DNA from: Isoetes taiwanensis
Taxonomy: Eukaryota; Streptophyta; Lycopodiopsida; Isoetales; Isoetaceae
Assembly (NCBI GenBank): GCA_021234155.1
Contig: JAJEKV010000004.1
Coordinates: 29,919,305 to 29,983,304, forward strand
Length of the DNA stretch: 64,000 nucleotides
Reading direction: 5' to 3'
Shown here one piece after another: positions 44,841 through 54,479 of the stretch (the stretch's first letter is position 1; each line of letters opens with the position of its first letter). The notes under the pieces are model-generated. The model worked only from the letters and a program-made list of their open reading frames with translations, was not told the origin of the DNA and searched no databases. The translations under genes were made by a program, and so were the position numbers.

Positions 44841-47800
44841 TGTAGATACATCTTTGTGCAGGTCAATACGGAGATTTATGCAATGAACAAAATTTAATAT
44901 CCATTCACAAGGGAATATGGCATGATATAACTAAAATTCCTATGCTGGTAAGTTGCATTTCTTGATGTTATTTCTTAACCTTTGTAGAGCTTATGATTCT
45001 CTTCTTCTCTGCCATGTAACACACATGCACAACAACTTTGAAGGAACTTGGACAACTATGTATACAGAGCACTATACAATTTGTACTGTTCCCAAAAAAA
45101 AAATCCAGAAAAAACATGATTCAGGTGGTGTTGCAATGACACATATATTGCTGCGTAATTATCTACCTTTACGTATTCACTTTGTGGCGTCAGAACAGTG
45201 TGTAAAGTTTCCACTTTTTACAGGACTATGGTGCCAGCCATCCATCTCTAAAAGCCCACTGTTGTGATGTCAACTAGATGTTTGCATATTTTAAAAGGCT
45301 ATGATGCTAGCTATTCATTTTAGAAGACTACTGTTGTGATGCCAACTAAATATTTTGTTTCTGATGTGCGCAGAATTCTATATGGCATTAGCTCTCTGCA
45401 TATATATAGCAGACTATCAGTATAAGCATTCAATAGATGCATCCAAAGGTTTTAACAAGCAGTTTTTAGTAGTTCTTGATTCATTCTATTCGTTCTGTCA
45501 TATGCAGAGATAGCATTATTATTGGCGTTTCTATCTGAACAGAAGTAATTATAGCCATGGCTACCACTTGAGTTTGAAAACATCAAAGTGGACTCCAAAA
45601 GGAAAGAGAACTCCTCACTTTGGCCCACTCTACTGTTTTGAAATGTTTTAGTGAAATCATAGATTATACGGTATACATATAGATTATTTCTTTAAAATGC
45701 AGAACCTAGAATAACATTTTCTAGGTCAGGAGACATCTGAATTCTGAATTTCAAAACTTCTAACTAATTCATCTTCTCTCTGCTTTTGAATATTAATCTT
45801 AACTGTCAATATTCTCAAAGCTCTTATGAGACATTCTTGGTGCTTTCGGGCCACAAATTAATTGTAGAACCTAGGAAATCTAGAATGAAAAGCCGCAGAA
45901 GTTGCAGACAGCTTCAAATAATTTTTGTAAAGCATTCAGAAATTCTAGGCTACAATTTCATCACTTGCCTAATTTTTTTTACAACGATGTCCCTTATAGA
46001 AATTAATATGCCAATATAAAATGTAGATCATTATCTTATTCCTAACGCATTTGAGTTTTAAATGCAATGCATGTCGTAGTGTCTTTATTTCCTAGACCAA
46101 ATATAGACATCAAGTAAGACCGGCAACACAATTGCTAGGAAGTGATGTGCTCATGGTATATCTGAATCCACAACATGTGCTATTCATGGTATTATCTTAA
46201 CTCACATTTCGTTGATGTAACTTAAAAGAAAGCTACATCTACATGCCATTTCACACCTTAGAAAAAATCATGCCACCTTTTAAATAATTATAAACCACAT
46301 CACCCATAAGCGTTACCTGCCAAACAAGGTGCAATTGGGTTCAATGCAACTTAATACCCTACATAACAACTATTTTACATGCCAAACAAGTTGCAATTCT
46401 CCTATGCAATTGTCCTATCTAAGAACATTAGAATATTATATTACCTATTGAAAAAGCTACTCAATGCCTATCTTAAATGATGAGAACATGTGTAATACAA
46501 AGTCATATGACCATCGAATGGTCAATACATATTGTCCAAATGTTAATACAAGGCTTTGAAGCAATGGTGAAAATCTTTAAACTACTACTTTTGTAGATGC
46601 CATTGTTATTTGAAGCCGTATGCAAAGTGCTTTTTCTACAAGTCAAGCAATTCTTCCGACACCTAACTACCACCAAAGTAGTTGCCATGTGCAAATTGAT
46701 AGTTGGAATACAACGCCATTAGTTTTCCTATTGAGACAATTCAATACATCAAAGTTTTGCTACATGTATAGTTATATACATCAACAGTTTCATTGTTGTA
46801 TATTAGAACTTTCTATAGTTATGGAGGTAACAAATCAATCACTATATTTTTGTTTTGTTACTGTATTATTATATTGCTCAATTCATATAGTATATGGTCT
46901 TTTTAGATGGGCATCCTACAGTAGAGATTAGGCCAAAGAGAAGGCACTTTGACATATAAACATGTCTGCATTTCCTGAATCTAATGAGGCAGTCTACCAT
47001 GTCAATTGTCAAATATTCATTTCATCTATTGATTCTGGAATGGAAAATGGCCATTTGATTACATCTTCTTATTTATTTATATCAATTACAAATCATTTAT
47101 TTAAGATGGAATTGAAGGGCTCAAACACATTGGCTGGTAATACGAGCTTTATAATATTACTGAACATGGCATCATTTTACTTCTGCAGAGATGCTTCTTG
47201 GGCTGTCTGTGATGTTTCTTTGGATTGGAGGACTCATATCCTAACCCGATCGAGCACATTTTTATTGTTGTTGCATTTCTATATCCAAGTGATCTATTGC
47301 AACTGCAGGCAACATGGTTATTGGTGTGTCCATTTACAAGTAAGAAACAATGGATGTTGTCTTATTATTATTCCAAGTATTTAGAATGAAGCATGATCAC
47401 TTGCATAGAGGAGGTAGCTCAGAAAAATTATAGCTGTTATTAGAATGGTTTTATTTGCAGGGTCTTTTTTATAATTATCTTTTGTTTTGCTGCGGTGTTT
47501 TAGGTCAAGAGAGCTTTTCTTTATTGTTCCATCTGATTTTTTTCTCTGCGAGTGTGCCATTGCACACAAACATTTGATCCTGGCCTCAAAATGCCATATG
47601 AAGTGGTGATTTTGCTGGCCATTAATCCAATATAAAAGCATGAACATGCTTCTCATCATAAGAATCATCATGTCATGGTAATGCTAACTTATGCAAGCAT
47701 GCAGAGCATGAACTTGATTCCAAGGTCACATTTCCAATATCGTGGATCTTATATGGTTGGACAATGCCTTTGCCATTGTTACTTCTGTGTCAGCAGCCAT

Positions 47801-49360
47801 TAGAGGTAATGGATACAAGAGAATGCAGAATTTTTGTTTGTACACGAGTTTGGTACGATCACATGTCTTGGATGCTGCAAAAGATGTTAGAACCTTCTCT
47901 GATTCTACTTTCTAAATAACTTTGCAGTGGTATTTACAAAACCATATAGACCTTTTTATTGACAATCGAGTCAAATTGATTTGTTTTTTTTTTTTTAACA
48001 ATTTGAAAAACTTTAGAGCTCCAAGTCAGCACTTTGTAGTGCTTGGCAACCATTTTTCTATTTTTGGAGTAATTGAAGGATTTTCTGTTTAGCATTTGGA
48101 GGCCCATTCCTCAAAGGGAACAACAAGGCTGCACCGATTGCAGAAAAGCTCTACTTTTAAACGCATGTCGTAATTTCTTGCAGCAATGGAATCTACAGGT
48201 AAAGCCTCTATTTTGAAGAGTTTTTGTGAGAGGCCCCATCTAATAGCCATTTGAAAGAAGAGCTCTATATAGATCACATTATTGGCATAATGCTTGATGG
48301 TACAGGAGATAATGCATAGCTCACATAACATAATGCTTCATGATACTGGAGACAATGCATAGCTCACATAACAGGAACCATACACTTGCGATTAATCTTT
48401 ATCCCATGTTGCTTTTCAATTAAGTGCTATAGTGCAAAATCAAAGGGACAGGTAAATTGGAGACAAAGTTTTGAATGATGAATGCCAATCGAGTCGACAA
48501 TTGCATATTCTTTGAAATTTGTCAGATATCTCTTATTGACATTTATTAAAGCTGGCTTCTAACGTGCGTAAAACTAACCTATTTGATGTTTGGCCTAGAA
48601 ATGGTGTACTTAAACTACTTAAAATAAACGTCTTCCATTTTTTATAGATTTGGTCCGTTTCTTCTGAGATGACGTTCCACCAGTACGTGCCATTATGAAC
48701 ATGGTTTTGTTCTCTGTGAATTTTAAGTTTTGATTTGTAGGCGAAATCTTCCACAAGCTTCCAAGCTTCCAGTACAAGAGCAACTATAGATGTCCTTCCA
48801 TATCTAGATCACCTTAGTAGGATGACACCATTGACTGACATGAAAAGTACTTCGTGTCTACACCCTCTTGATTAAGTATATTCCCATGCACATATAGGGG
48901 GTGGGATATGCATGGAATATGGCAATGCATGTAAGCTTAATTTCAAAATGTTGTGTTCTTTTAGGTTTGCGTATATCAACATAGAAAATTTTACAGGTAT
49001 TAGATTGTATTTCCTAATATAACACACATTTGGAGGCTCTTTGTTGCACCTTATTTAGTAATGTTTTACGATATTGCATAATCACATTGCCAGTCAATAG
49101 ATGAAACTCAAATATTCTCTTCCGTGTCTAAAGGTTAAACGCTTTGATTTCTAAAACTTGAATAACACAAATGAAACAACAAATTTTCATCTGTCCCTCG
49201 ATTTAAAACAAGCAAAAGGGTTAATCACAGGGTTCAAGTTCATCTTCAAGAAAATATCACCTCAAACGCAGGTGCTTAACATAGCACGATAACATACCAT
49301 TTCATATCATGATCCTTATTCATACCAACTCCACATCCTCATTAAATAACACGTAACATT
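44841..49360. other. AT-rich stretch, possibly Helitron interior
   Basis: I recognise no RepHel or other helicase motif. ORFs such as 46962-47384 (140 codons) have no domain. Several TTTGCAG/GTAAG pairs suggest remnants of introns. The right end runs into the Helitron terminus at 49685-49712, so this could be captured DNA in a non-autonomous Helitron, but I could not find its 5' TC end. Confidence 0.35.
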
Positions 49361-49474
49361 ACCTACCTACCTACCTACCTACCTACCTACCTACCTACCT
49401 ACCTACCTACCTACCTACCTACCTACCTACCTACCTACCTACCTACCTACCTACCTACCTACCTACCTACCTAC

Positions 49475-49527
<53 letters not shown>
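49361..49527 (+). repeat. (ACCT)n then (ATCT)n compound microsatellite
   Basis: About 29 units of ACCT pass at about 49475 into about 12 units of ATCT. It lies 158 bp upstream of a Helitron 3' terminus. The junction is a single C-to-T change propagated along the array. Confidence 0.95.
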
Positions 49528-49530
<3 letters not shown>

Positions 49531-49684
49531 TAATGACATTTTGATAGAAGTCTCATATAAACTAAACCAATGTACTATAAAATCCTGAAGTTCAACAATC
49601 GAGATCAAATCCAAAAGTTCTATACATGGTTCGTTATCTTTACCAATGTAGTTCTATCAAACCACTCTTCAAATTATTACTAAA

Positions 49685-49712
49685 GCCCGGCAACACCGGG
49701 CACCATAACTAG
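49685..49712 (+). mobile_element. Helitron 3' terminus (hairpin plus CTAG)
   Basis: GCCCGG-CAACA-CCGGGC forms a 6-bp stem and is followed after 7 bases by CTAG, then a host T. This hairpin plus CTRR end, inserted before T, is the standard Helitron 3' signature. The host sequence that follows is Ty1/copia RT, so the Helitron inserted into the copia element. The left (5'-TC) end was not found. Confidence 0.75.
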
Positions 49713-49995
49713 TGATAATTCAGTTTGGAAATTAAAACCGTTTATCTATAGTTTTAAACAATCACCTAGAGAATAAAGGCAAGAAAATTATAAAGAGAAA
49801 TTTTGAAATGATATACTTGGAGAAGTGAAACAATTTTCGAAAATAGAAGTCTACATAGACAGAGAAAAAGATGTGCTCGACAAAGAAAGCATATTCAGAA
49901 TATGCTGAAAGGATTTAATATGGAACATGCCAAGATTGCAAAAACTCTTGTTGTACTAGGACATAAAATTGAAAGATGGTAATTAAACTGAAAAA
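49713..49995 (+). pseudogene. Ty1/copia RT fragment, upstream part
   Basis: Broken frames read VWKLKPFIYSFKQSPRE (family form VCKLKKSLYGLKQSPRQW), then a VYIDREKDVLD-like stretch and MLKGFNMEHAKIAKTL, all characteristic of the C-terminal part of copia reverse transcriptase. It is cut on the left by a Helitron end and on the right by the Ty3/gypsy element, beyond which the same protein resumes at 63271. Frameshifts and stops show that it is dead. Confidence 0.85.
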
Positions 49996-51664
49996 TGTGA
50001 CGTTCCAAAGACAAGATATCGCCCGGGGCGTATCGATACCGCATCGCCAAGTCCGCCGCATTACACCACTCCGGTGACGTGTGCGCTGGCGCGCAGCCAG
50101 TGGGTAGCCCTAGGGGCAACTTGCCAGAAATATGTGCAACTATTAATGTGCACATTTTCCAATGTACACATTAATGTGGGCACACATTTCCAAGTGGACA
50201 CTTCATGCCAAGTGGGCCACACCCATAGGTGCAATTAATGTGCACATTTTCCAATGTACACATTAATGTGGGCACACATTTCCATGTGTGCACATTTGGC
50301 CACCTAGCCCTTAAAGGCAAGTGGGCCCATTTCCAATTATCCCACATGCCAAAAGGGGATAATTGGAAACCCTAGCCAACCCCCTTGTCTATATAGGGTA
50401 GGAAACCCTAACTAGCCCATTTTTTTTTTTTTGGGGCTTTAGAACTGCTTTTGGCTGCCTCAACAAATAAAACCGCATCCCGCACTCTGCCGGAGAATTG
50501 CATCCTTAGTTCCTCTAGATTCGAAGTTTCAAATAGGATGGTCGAGCTCAGGTCAGGAGGAGCCCCTCAAGGATCAGGTATTTGGCCAATTAGATAGCCT
50601 AAACCCTATTTCAGTCATTGAATCAGTAGGTTTAGCCTATTAGATTGCCCATAGCAGCCCTTTAGATCTCTAGATAGCAGATTCTAACTAAAGAATCTAA
50701 CTCTATGTTGTAGATTAGATCTTATTCTTTAGTTCTTCTGTGATGTATATGGATGATGTATCTCTATGAACTCCTTGTATTGGGAAGGGGGGTAGAGACC
50801 TAAAGCTTTGTAGTTGATGCTCCTAGAGTAGCCTCTAGCACACCGTAGATTCGGCTGCGGCACAAGAGCCACACCGGGATGTGGGTGAAGGGGCCGATCG
50901 GCCGAGAAGGAGATTCATGTCCTGACTCATGAACGGTTCCTCTGGTGTGTAAGGCCTACCGGGAACCATTGTGGCTAGGTCCAATGGCTTGCCACTGCGT
51001 GCGGGCAAGGCATGGGCTCGACACCCGTGGGGTGGTGTTCACCTTCCAAAGGGTTCGGTTCGGGATCGGGCAAAGGGCCCTCTAGCCACCTTGAGTCAAA
51101 GATGTAGATCTCTCGAGGGAGTGACCCCTACCGCCCCATCGGAATCGGGAAGATGAGCCCGTGAGTAGCCCTCTTGGCTATGCATCCCGTGAGGGCTACA
51201 GTCAGTCCCGACACTCTTGCACCACTCGCAAAGTGTGCACGGGGAGGGGCGGATGGAGTGGACAACCCTAAGCCATGTTCATATGCCAGCCCAATCCATT
51301 GCCATGAATTCCCCGCCTGCGCAATGAACTCGAGGCCCAAGCCGTCAGCCATCCCTTTGAGTCCAACCTTGGGTAGGATTCCCTATGTGATGTGCTGATC
51401 TTTGTCTATGCAGATATGTGGAGGACCATCCTTCGTGATGGTCAAATGATGTTGATGTATGTGCTAATCGACATGTATGTTTACGCTTTCAAGCAGCCTA
51501 GGTAGGCCCCGAGGGAGACGGTGCAATGACCCTTCCACTCTTCCCACCGGAACCCGGCACGGTTGCAAAGTCATGTGGAGGGCCCCAGATTAGCATGGAG
51601 CTGGTATGGGGATGAACTCGCTTGTATACCTGTGAGTGCACCGTATAATGAGTAGGGGACGCCA
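49996..51664 (+). repeat. 5' LTR of the chromovirus
   Basis: It matches 61605-63265. It starts TGTGACGTTCC. The last bases (GGGGACGCCA) differ from the 3' LTR end (GGGGACGTCACA), so the right border is placed by alignment. A block with TTAATGTGCACATTTTCCAA, and its partly palindromic continuation, is present twice (about 50142-50195 and 50226-50285). A TATA-like TCTATATAGGG lies at 50388-50398. ORFs within are also present in the 3' LTR and are not genes. Confidence 0.92.
50388..50398 (+). promoter_or_regulatory. Probable LTR promoter TATA box
   Basis: TCTATATAGGG occurs in both LTRs (second copy about 61991-62001) within the longest identical segment. It is placed about 390 bp into the LTR, ahead of a transcribed R/U5 region, as expected for plant LTR promoters. 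Confidence 0.5.
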
Positions 51665-51669
51665 TTAAA

Positions 51670-51680
51670 GGGTATCGAGC
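51670..51680 (+). promoter_or_regulatory. Primer-binding site, initiator tRNA-Met type, damaged
   Basis: GGGTATCGAGC lies six bases after the LTR end. It matches the plant initiator tRNA-Met primer site TGGTATCAGAGC with one missing A. This is where minus-strand DNA synthesis would begin. Confidence 0.65.
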
Positions 51681-51757
51681 TATGTTCTTGGAGACCAAGA
51701 GCAAAGCAATCGCCATGTTCCCGAAGAGCACTAACTTGATAGGATCCTCAAACCTCG

Positions 51758-51785
51758 AAAAATGAGAAAATTTTTTCTCATTTTT
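51758..51785. other. Perfect 13-bp hairpin in the leader
   Basis: AAAAATGAGAAAA is followed by its complement TTTTCTCATTTTT across a 2-base loop. It lies between the primer site and the first palindrome cassette. It could be an RNA structure in the leader, a terminator-like stop for read-through from the LTR, or chance in AT-rich DNA. Confidence 0.5.
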
Positions 51786-51872
51786 GTAGTTTATGCTAAG
51801 CTAGCAACAGTTAAAATGAATAAAAACGTAAAAAGACTAAAAGTGATGAGCCAACATCCAAAAAGTAGGGTG

Positions 51873-52127
51873 GTCTCACACGTCGCGTCAGGACAGATTT
51901 CTACATTCTAGAAATCGGTCCGGGCGAACGCAGAGACATTCAATTTTGACACACCAAAAAAGTTGTAAATTACAGTAAAATACCTTGATAATTCTAAATT
52001 TAAGCTAAGAATTAGTAGATTTAGCATGTTACATGTTAATTTAATAGTGGGCCCCACCATGTCTCACACGCCGCGGGCCAGACAGTTTCTAGATTCTAGG
52101 AATCGGGCCGGGCTTAACGCGTGAGAC
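51873..52127. promoter_or_regulatory. Palindrome pair P1-P2 of cassette 1
   Basis: Two imperfect palindromes (51873-51937 and 52061-52127) have arms GTCTCACACG and CGTGAGAC (eroded to CGCAGAGAC in P1) around a core ATTTCTA-CATTCTAGAAAT. They are 188 bp apart. The same pair recurs before the second cassette. Symmetric sites of this size suggest binding by a dimeric protein or a cruciform; the role is inferred. Confidence 0.75.
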
Positions 52128-52201
52128 CTTGCTTAATTAGGTGTTTTAGGTGCTCTAGACAACCCAAAAAGGTAGTTTAAAAGTTGACCTAAAATTGGCC
52201 C

Positions 52202-52209
52202 TATAAATA
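52202..52209 (+). promoter_or_regulatory. TATA box of cassette 1
   Basis: TATAAATA, inside CCCTATAAATAGAAC, lies 75 bp after palindrome P2 and 108 bp before the first ATG of the H3-like ORF. It is a textbook plant TATA box and would give a transcript separate from the LTR transcript. Confidence 0.65.
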
Positions 52210-52309
52210 GAACTGCACCCTCCCATTTTTCCCCGTTCTTCCCTAGAACTTCGCCGTCTTTGCCAAGGCGATCTTCCGGGCGCTTTAGCTCCGATCGACA
52301 AACCGTAAG

Positions 52310-53584
52310 ATGATGGCCCGCGACGGCGGCATCGCTAGGAAGCCTAGCCGGCGATCCTCCATCCTCCAAATGTCCTTTTCACAGATTCTTCGAACGCCTT
52401 CCACACCGATGAATCTTCGCCAAGTGAGGAAGTGTGGTCGGACCGGAGCCACCACACGTAAATCTTGGAGGACGACCGCCGTACGCCATGGACGAGATAC
52501 TCACCTTAAAATTGCACCTACAGAGGCGTAAAGCCGGGCAAAGAAGGAGCAACACCGTGGGGACGCCAACCCACGTGAGGAGCAGAGGGAACAGCGGACC
52601 CATCAACAGCCCAAGAACAACCCCAAAGCCGAGATCCACCCGCAGGAGGAGCAGGAAGAGAAGAGCGCCAGCCTGAAACTCACCCCTAAGAAGAGGCAGA
52701 CCTCGCGACGCTTCACAAATAATGGCAAAGCAAATCACGCCGAGCAGAGGACAAAGAGTCGGGAAGACGACCCACTCACGACTACCGCAGACCTAAGAAG
52801 AGGAGGGCCAAAGCCGTAAAGGCAGCAAGAGGAAGTCGGTAAAGGTCGAAGCGAGTCAAGGGCCTCACATCAACGAAGCCATCTGGAGGGGAGACCCCGC
52901 CCACCACCGACGACTCGGATGGAGACTACGCGGTTTGCGCAGACGGGCAAGCTCTTCAAAGCCCCCCTCAGCCAGAGGAAGAGGTCCCAGAGCGTGCACG
53001 CCCAAGAAATGAGAGGAGGCCGGGCACATGGCCCCACCATTTCCGACGCGGGATAGGGTCAAGACCCCACCAACCGCGAACGGGAGGGTATATTGATAGA
53101 CCCCCTAAAGGTCTATCGAAGAGGATCGTGGAGCACAACGCCAGATATGGCAAAGTGGGAGGCCTACAATGCCTATTACCGAGCACCGGTGAGAACGATT
53201 GAAGGCGACACCGACGAAGAGCCAGCCGCTGAAGCCCTCCACCAAAGCCCAAGCCTCCCCGAAAGCACCGTGGAAGAAGCGAACAAGAAGAAGAAGCCGA
53301 AGACAGGCACTCAAGGAGATCCGCCACTTCCAGTAAGAGTTACGGACTCGATTCTGGGCCGCTCCAGCCATTGGTCCGCTGGGGTCATCCAAGAATACAA
53401 ATACGCATACGCGCTGCGACCGGCGAGATGTCGCTGTGTTTACAGGAGGCGGCCGGGCGCATATATAGTTAAGCATTTTGAAGATTCAACGGCCGCACGG
53501 CACGCCAAGAGGGTTACCCTCATGAGGCGTGATATGTATCTTGCCGCATACATCAAGGGAGAACGCCTTGAACCTTGTAAATAA
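52310..53584 (+). pseudogene. Histone H3-like protein with long N-terminal tail, frameshifted
   Basis: The start is chosen at ATGATGGCC (52310), 108 bp after a TATA box. The first residues MMARDGGIARKPSRR recall the H3 tail start MARTKQTARKS. The middle (about 52380-53300) is basic and acidic low complexity spread over several frames. The last frame (in-frame ORF 53093-53584, ending TAA) carries an H3 histone fold: LPV near the start of helix 1, QEYK, LR, then AYIVKHFEDS in helix 2, HAKRVTLMRRD across loop 2 into helix 3, and IKGER at the end. The helix-2 piece LQEAA is read in a neighbouring frame, so two compensating indels lie at about 53410-53460. VTLMRRD resembles CENH3 (VTLMRKD) more than canonical H3 (VTIMPKD), while FED and IKGER are H3-like. 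Canonical H3 is 136 aa; this tail is far longer. It may package element DNA or modify chromatin at insertion sites (inference). Confidence 0.75.
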
Positions 53585-53713
53585 TCAAAAATTTTGTTAA
53601 TATAAAGAAAATTTTGTGTAAATAAAGTGTCAAACCTTGTTTAAATAGGTCAAGATATCGATCCCTAGCCTTTGTTTTAATTAAATTGGAGTTTTGAGCA
53701 AAATTGAGACGAT

Positions 53714-53975
53714 GTCTCACACGTCAGCGCCGTGACGCATTTCTACAATTTAGAAATCGGGCCAACGCAACGTGTGAGACCATGCCCAAAAATGCCCAAA
53801 ACAGCTCCAAATCGACCAAGTAAGGGGTCAATTCCGCCTAACTCGATGAGTTTAGTGGAATTAAAGCCTTAGATCACCTAAATTGAGTAATCCTAGCCCA
53901 ATTAGGGACCTATGTCTCATACGTCAGCCGTGACAGATTTCTACATTTTAGAAATCGGGTCATTAAACGTGAGAC
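53714..53975. promoter_or_regulatory. Palindrome pair P3-P4 of cassette 2
   Basis: P3 (53714-53780) and P4 (53914-53975) repeat the design of P1-P2: GTCTCACACGTCA or GTCTCATACGTCA, core ATTTCTACAATTTAGAAAT, and closing CGTGTGAGAC or ACGTGAGAC. They are 200 bp apart, close to the 188 bp of the first pair. The core is the best conserved part in all four. Confidence 0.75.
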
Positions 53976-54154
53976 CCCTGCACCATTTCATCACCAAATG
54001 ATCTCCCAAATTGCACAATAGGTTCAGTAGCTCTCCTTAGCATGCTCAAACCCTAGAAATATACGTCAAACTTGCAATTGCATCACTTAATAGGGTAGAA
54101 TTGCCTAATCTCAGTAAATTCTAAGTCATCCAAAAATTAGGGTTTTCCCCTTTC

Positions 54155-54162
54155 TATAAATA
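54155..54162 (+). promoter_or_regulatory. TATA box of cassette 2
   Basis: TATAAATA, inside TTTCTATAAATAAGTCC, lies 180 bp after palindrome P4. The leader after it shares GGCGATCTT and GCGCT words with the leader of cassette 1, so the two promoters look like duplicates. Confidence 0.65.
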
Positions 54163-54276
54163 AGTCCCCATTTCTCAATTGGCACCCCGCAAATTTGCTC
54201 CCCAATCGCTTAGGCGATCTTTCAAATCCCCCGAGGCGCTCGCATCCGCTTTAATACTCCCTTCTTTGCTAGATCA

Positions 54277-54436
54277 ATGGCTATCGCTGATTTCGGCGCG
54301 ATGGTACAGCCACGATCCCATGTTATCGAGGCGTATGTCAACGACATCTTCCAAGTCTTTGTGAAAGAATTTGACATCCGTTAATGCTAAATGCAACCCC
54401 AAAGATATAGACAGTGCTAGCGTAATTTCAAGCTAG
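54277..54436 (+). pseudogene. H2B-like histone-fold protein, frameshifted
   Basis: The first ATG downstream of the TATA box that opens a meaningful frame is at 54277. That frame reads ADFGAM, then VIEAYVNDIFQVFVKE. This lines up with H2B around loop 1 and helix 2 (PDIG..., then IMNSFINDIFEKLASE), including an identical NDIF. After a one-base shift at about 54365 the adjacent frame continues SVNAKCNPKDIDSASVIS, matching the H2B loop 2 and helix 3 layout (N.K...TSREIQTA), and stops at TAG. Helix 1 would lie upstream of the ATG in a basic stretch (from about 54180, APRKFAPQSLRR), so the true start may be lost. The H2B C-terminal helix is absent. H4 is a weaker alternative. Confidence 0.5.
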
Positions 54437-54479
54437 GGTAGGACCCTCCCTTGTCCAAGTTCCCCTTGCATAGGATACT

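Noticed and set aside
49361-49527. Regular short repeats that might suggest a CRISPR-like array
   Set aside because: The units are 4 bp without spacers; it is a microsatellite in eukaryotic DNA.
50971-51352. ORFs on both strands in the 5' LTR, with partners in the 3' LTR near 62576-62976
   Set aside because: They lie in LTR sequence, overlap on opposite strands and differ by frameshifts between LTRs.
53105-53476. 123-codon minus-strand ORF over the H3-like region
   Set aside because: It is antisense to the frame with histone motifs and has no motif of its own.
54179-54364. Start of the H2B-like ORF at 54179
   Set aside because: That start is TTG and lies only 24 bp after the TATA box, upstream of any likely transcription start; the ATG at 54277 is preferred although helix 1 may lie before it.
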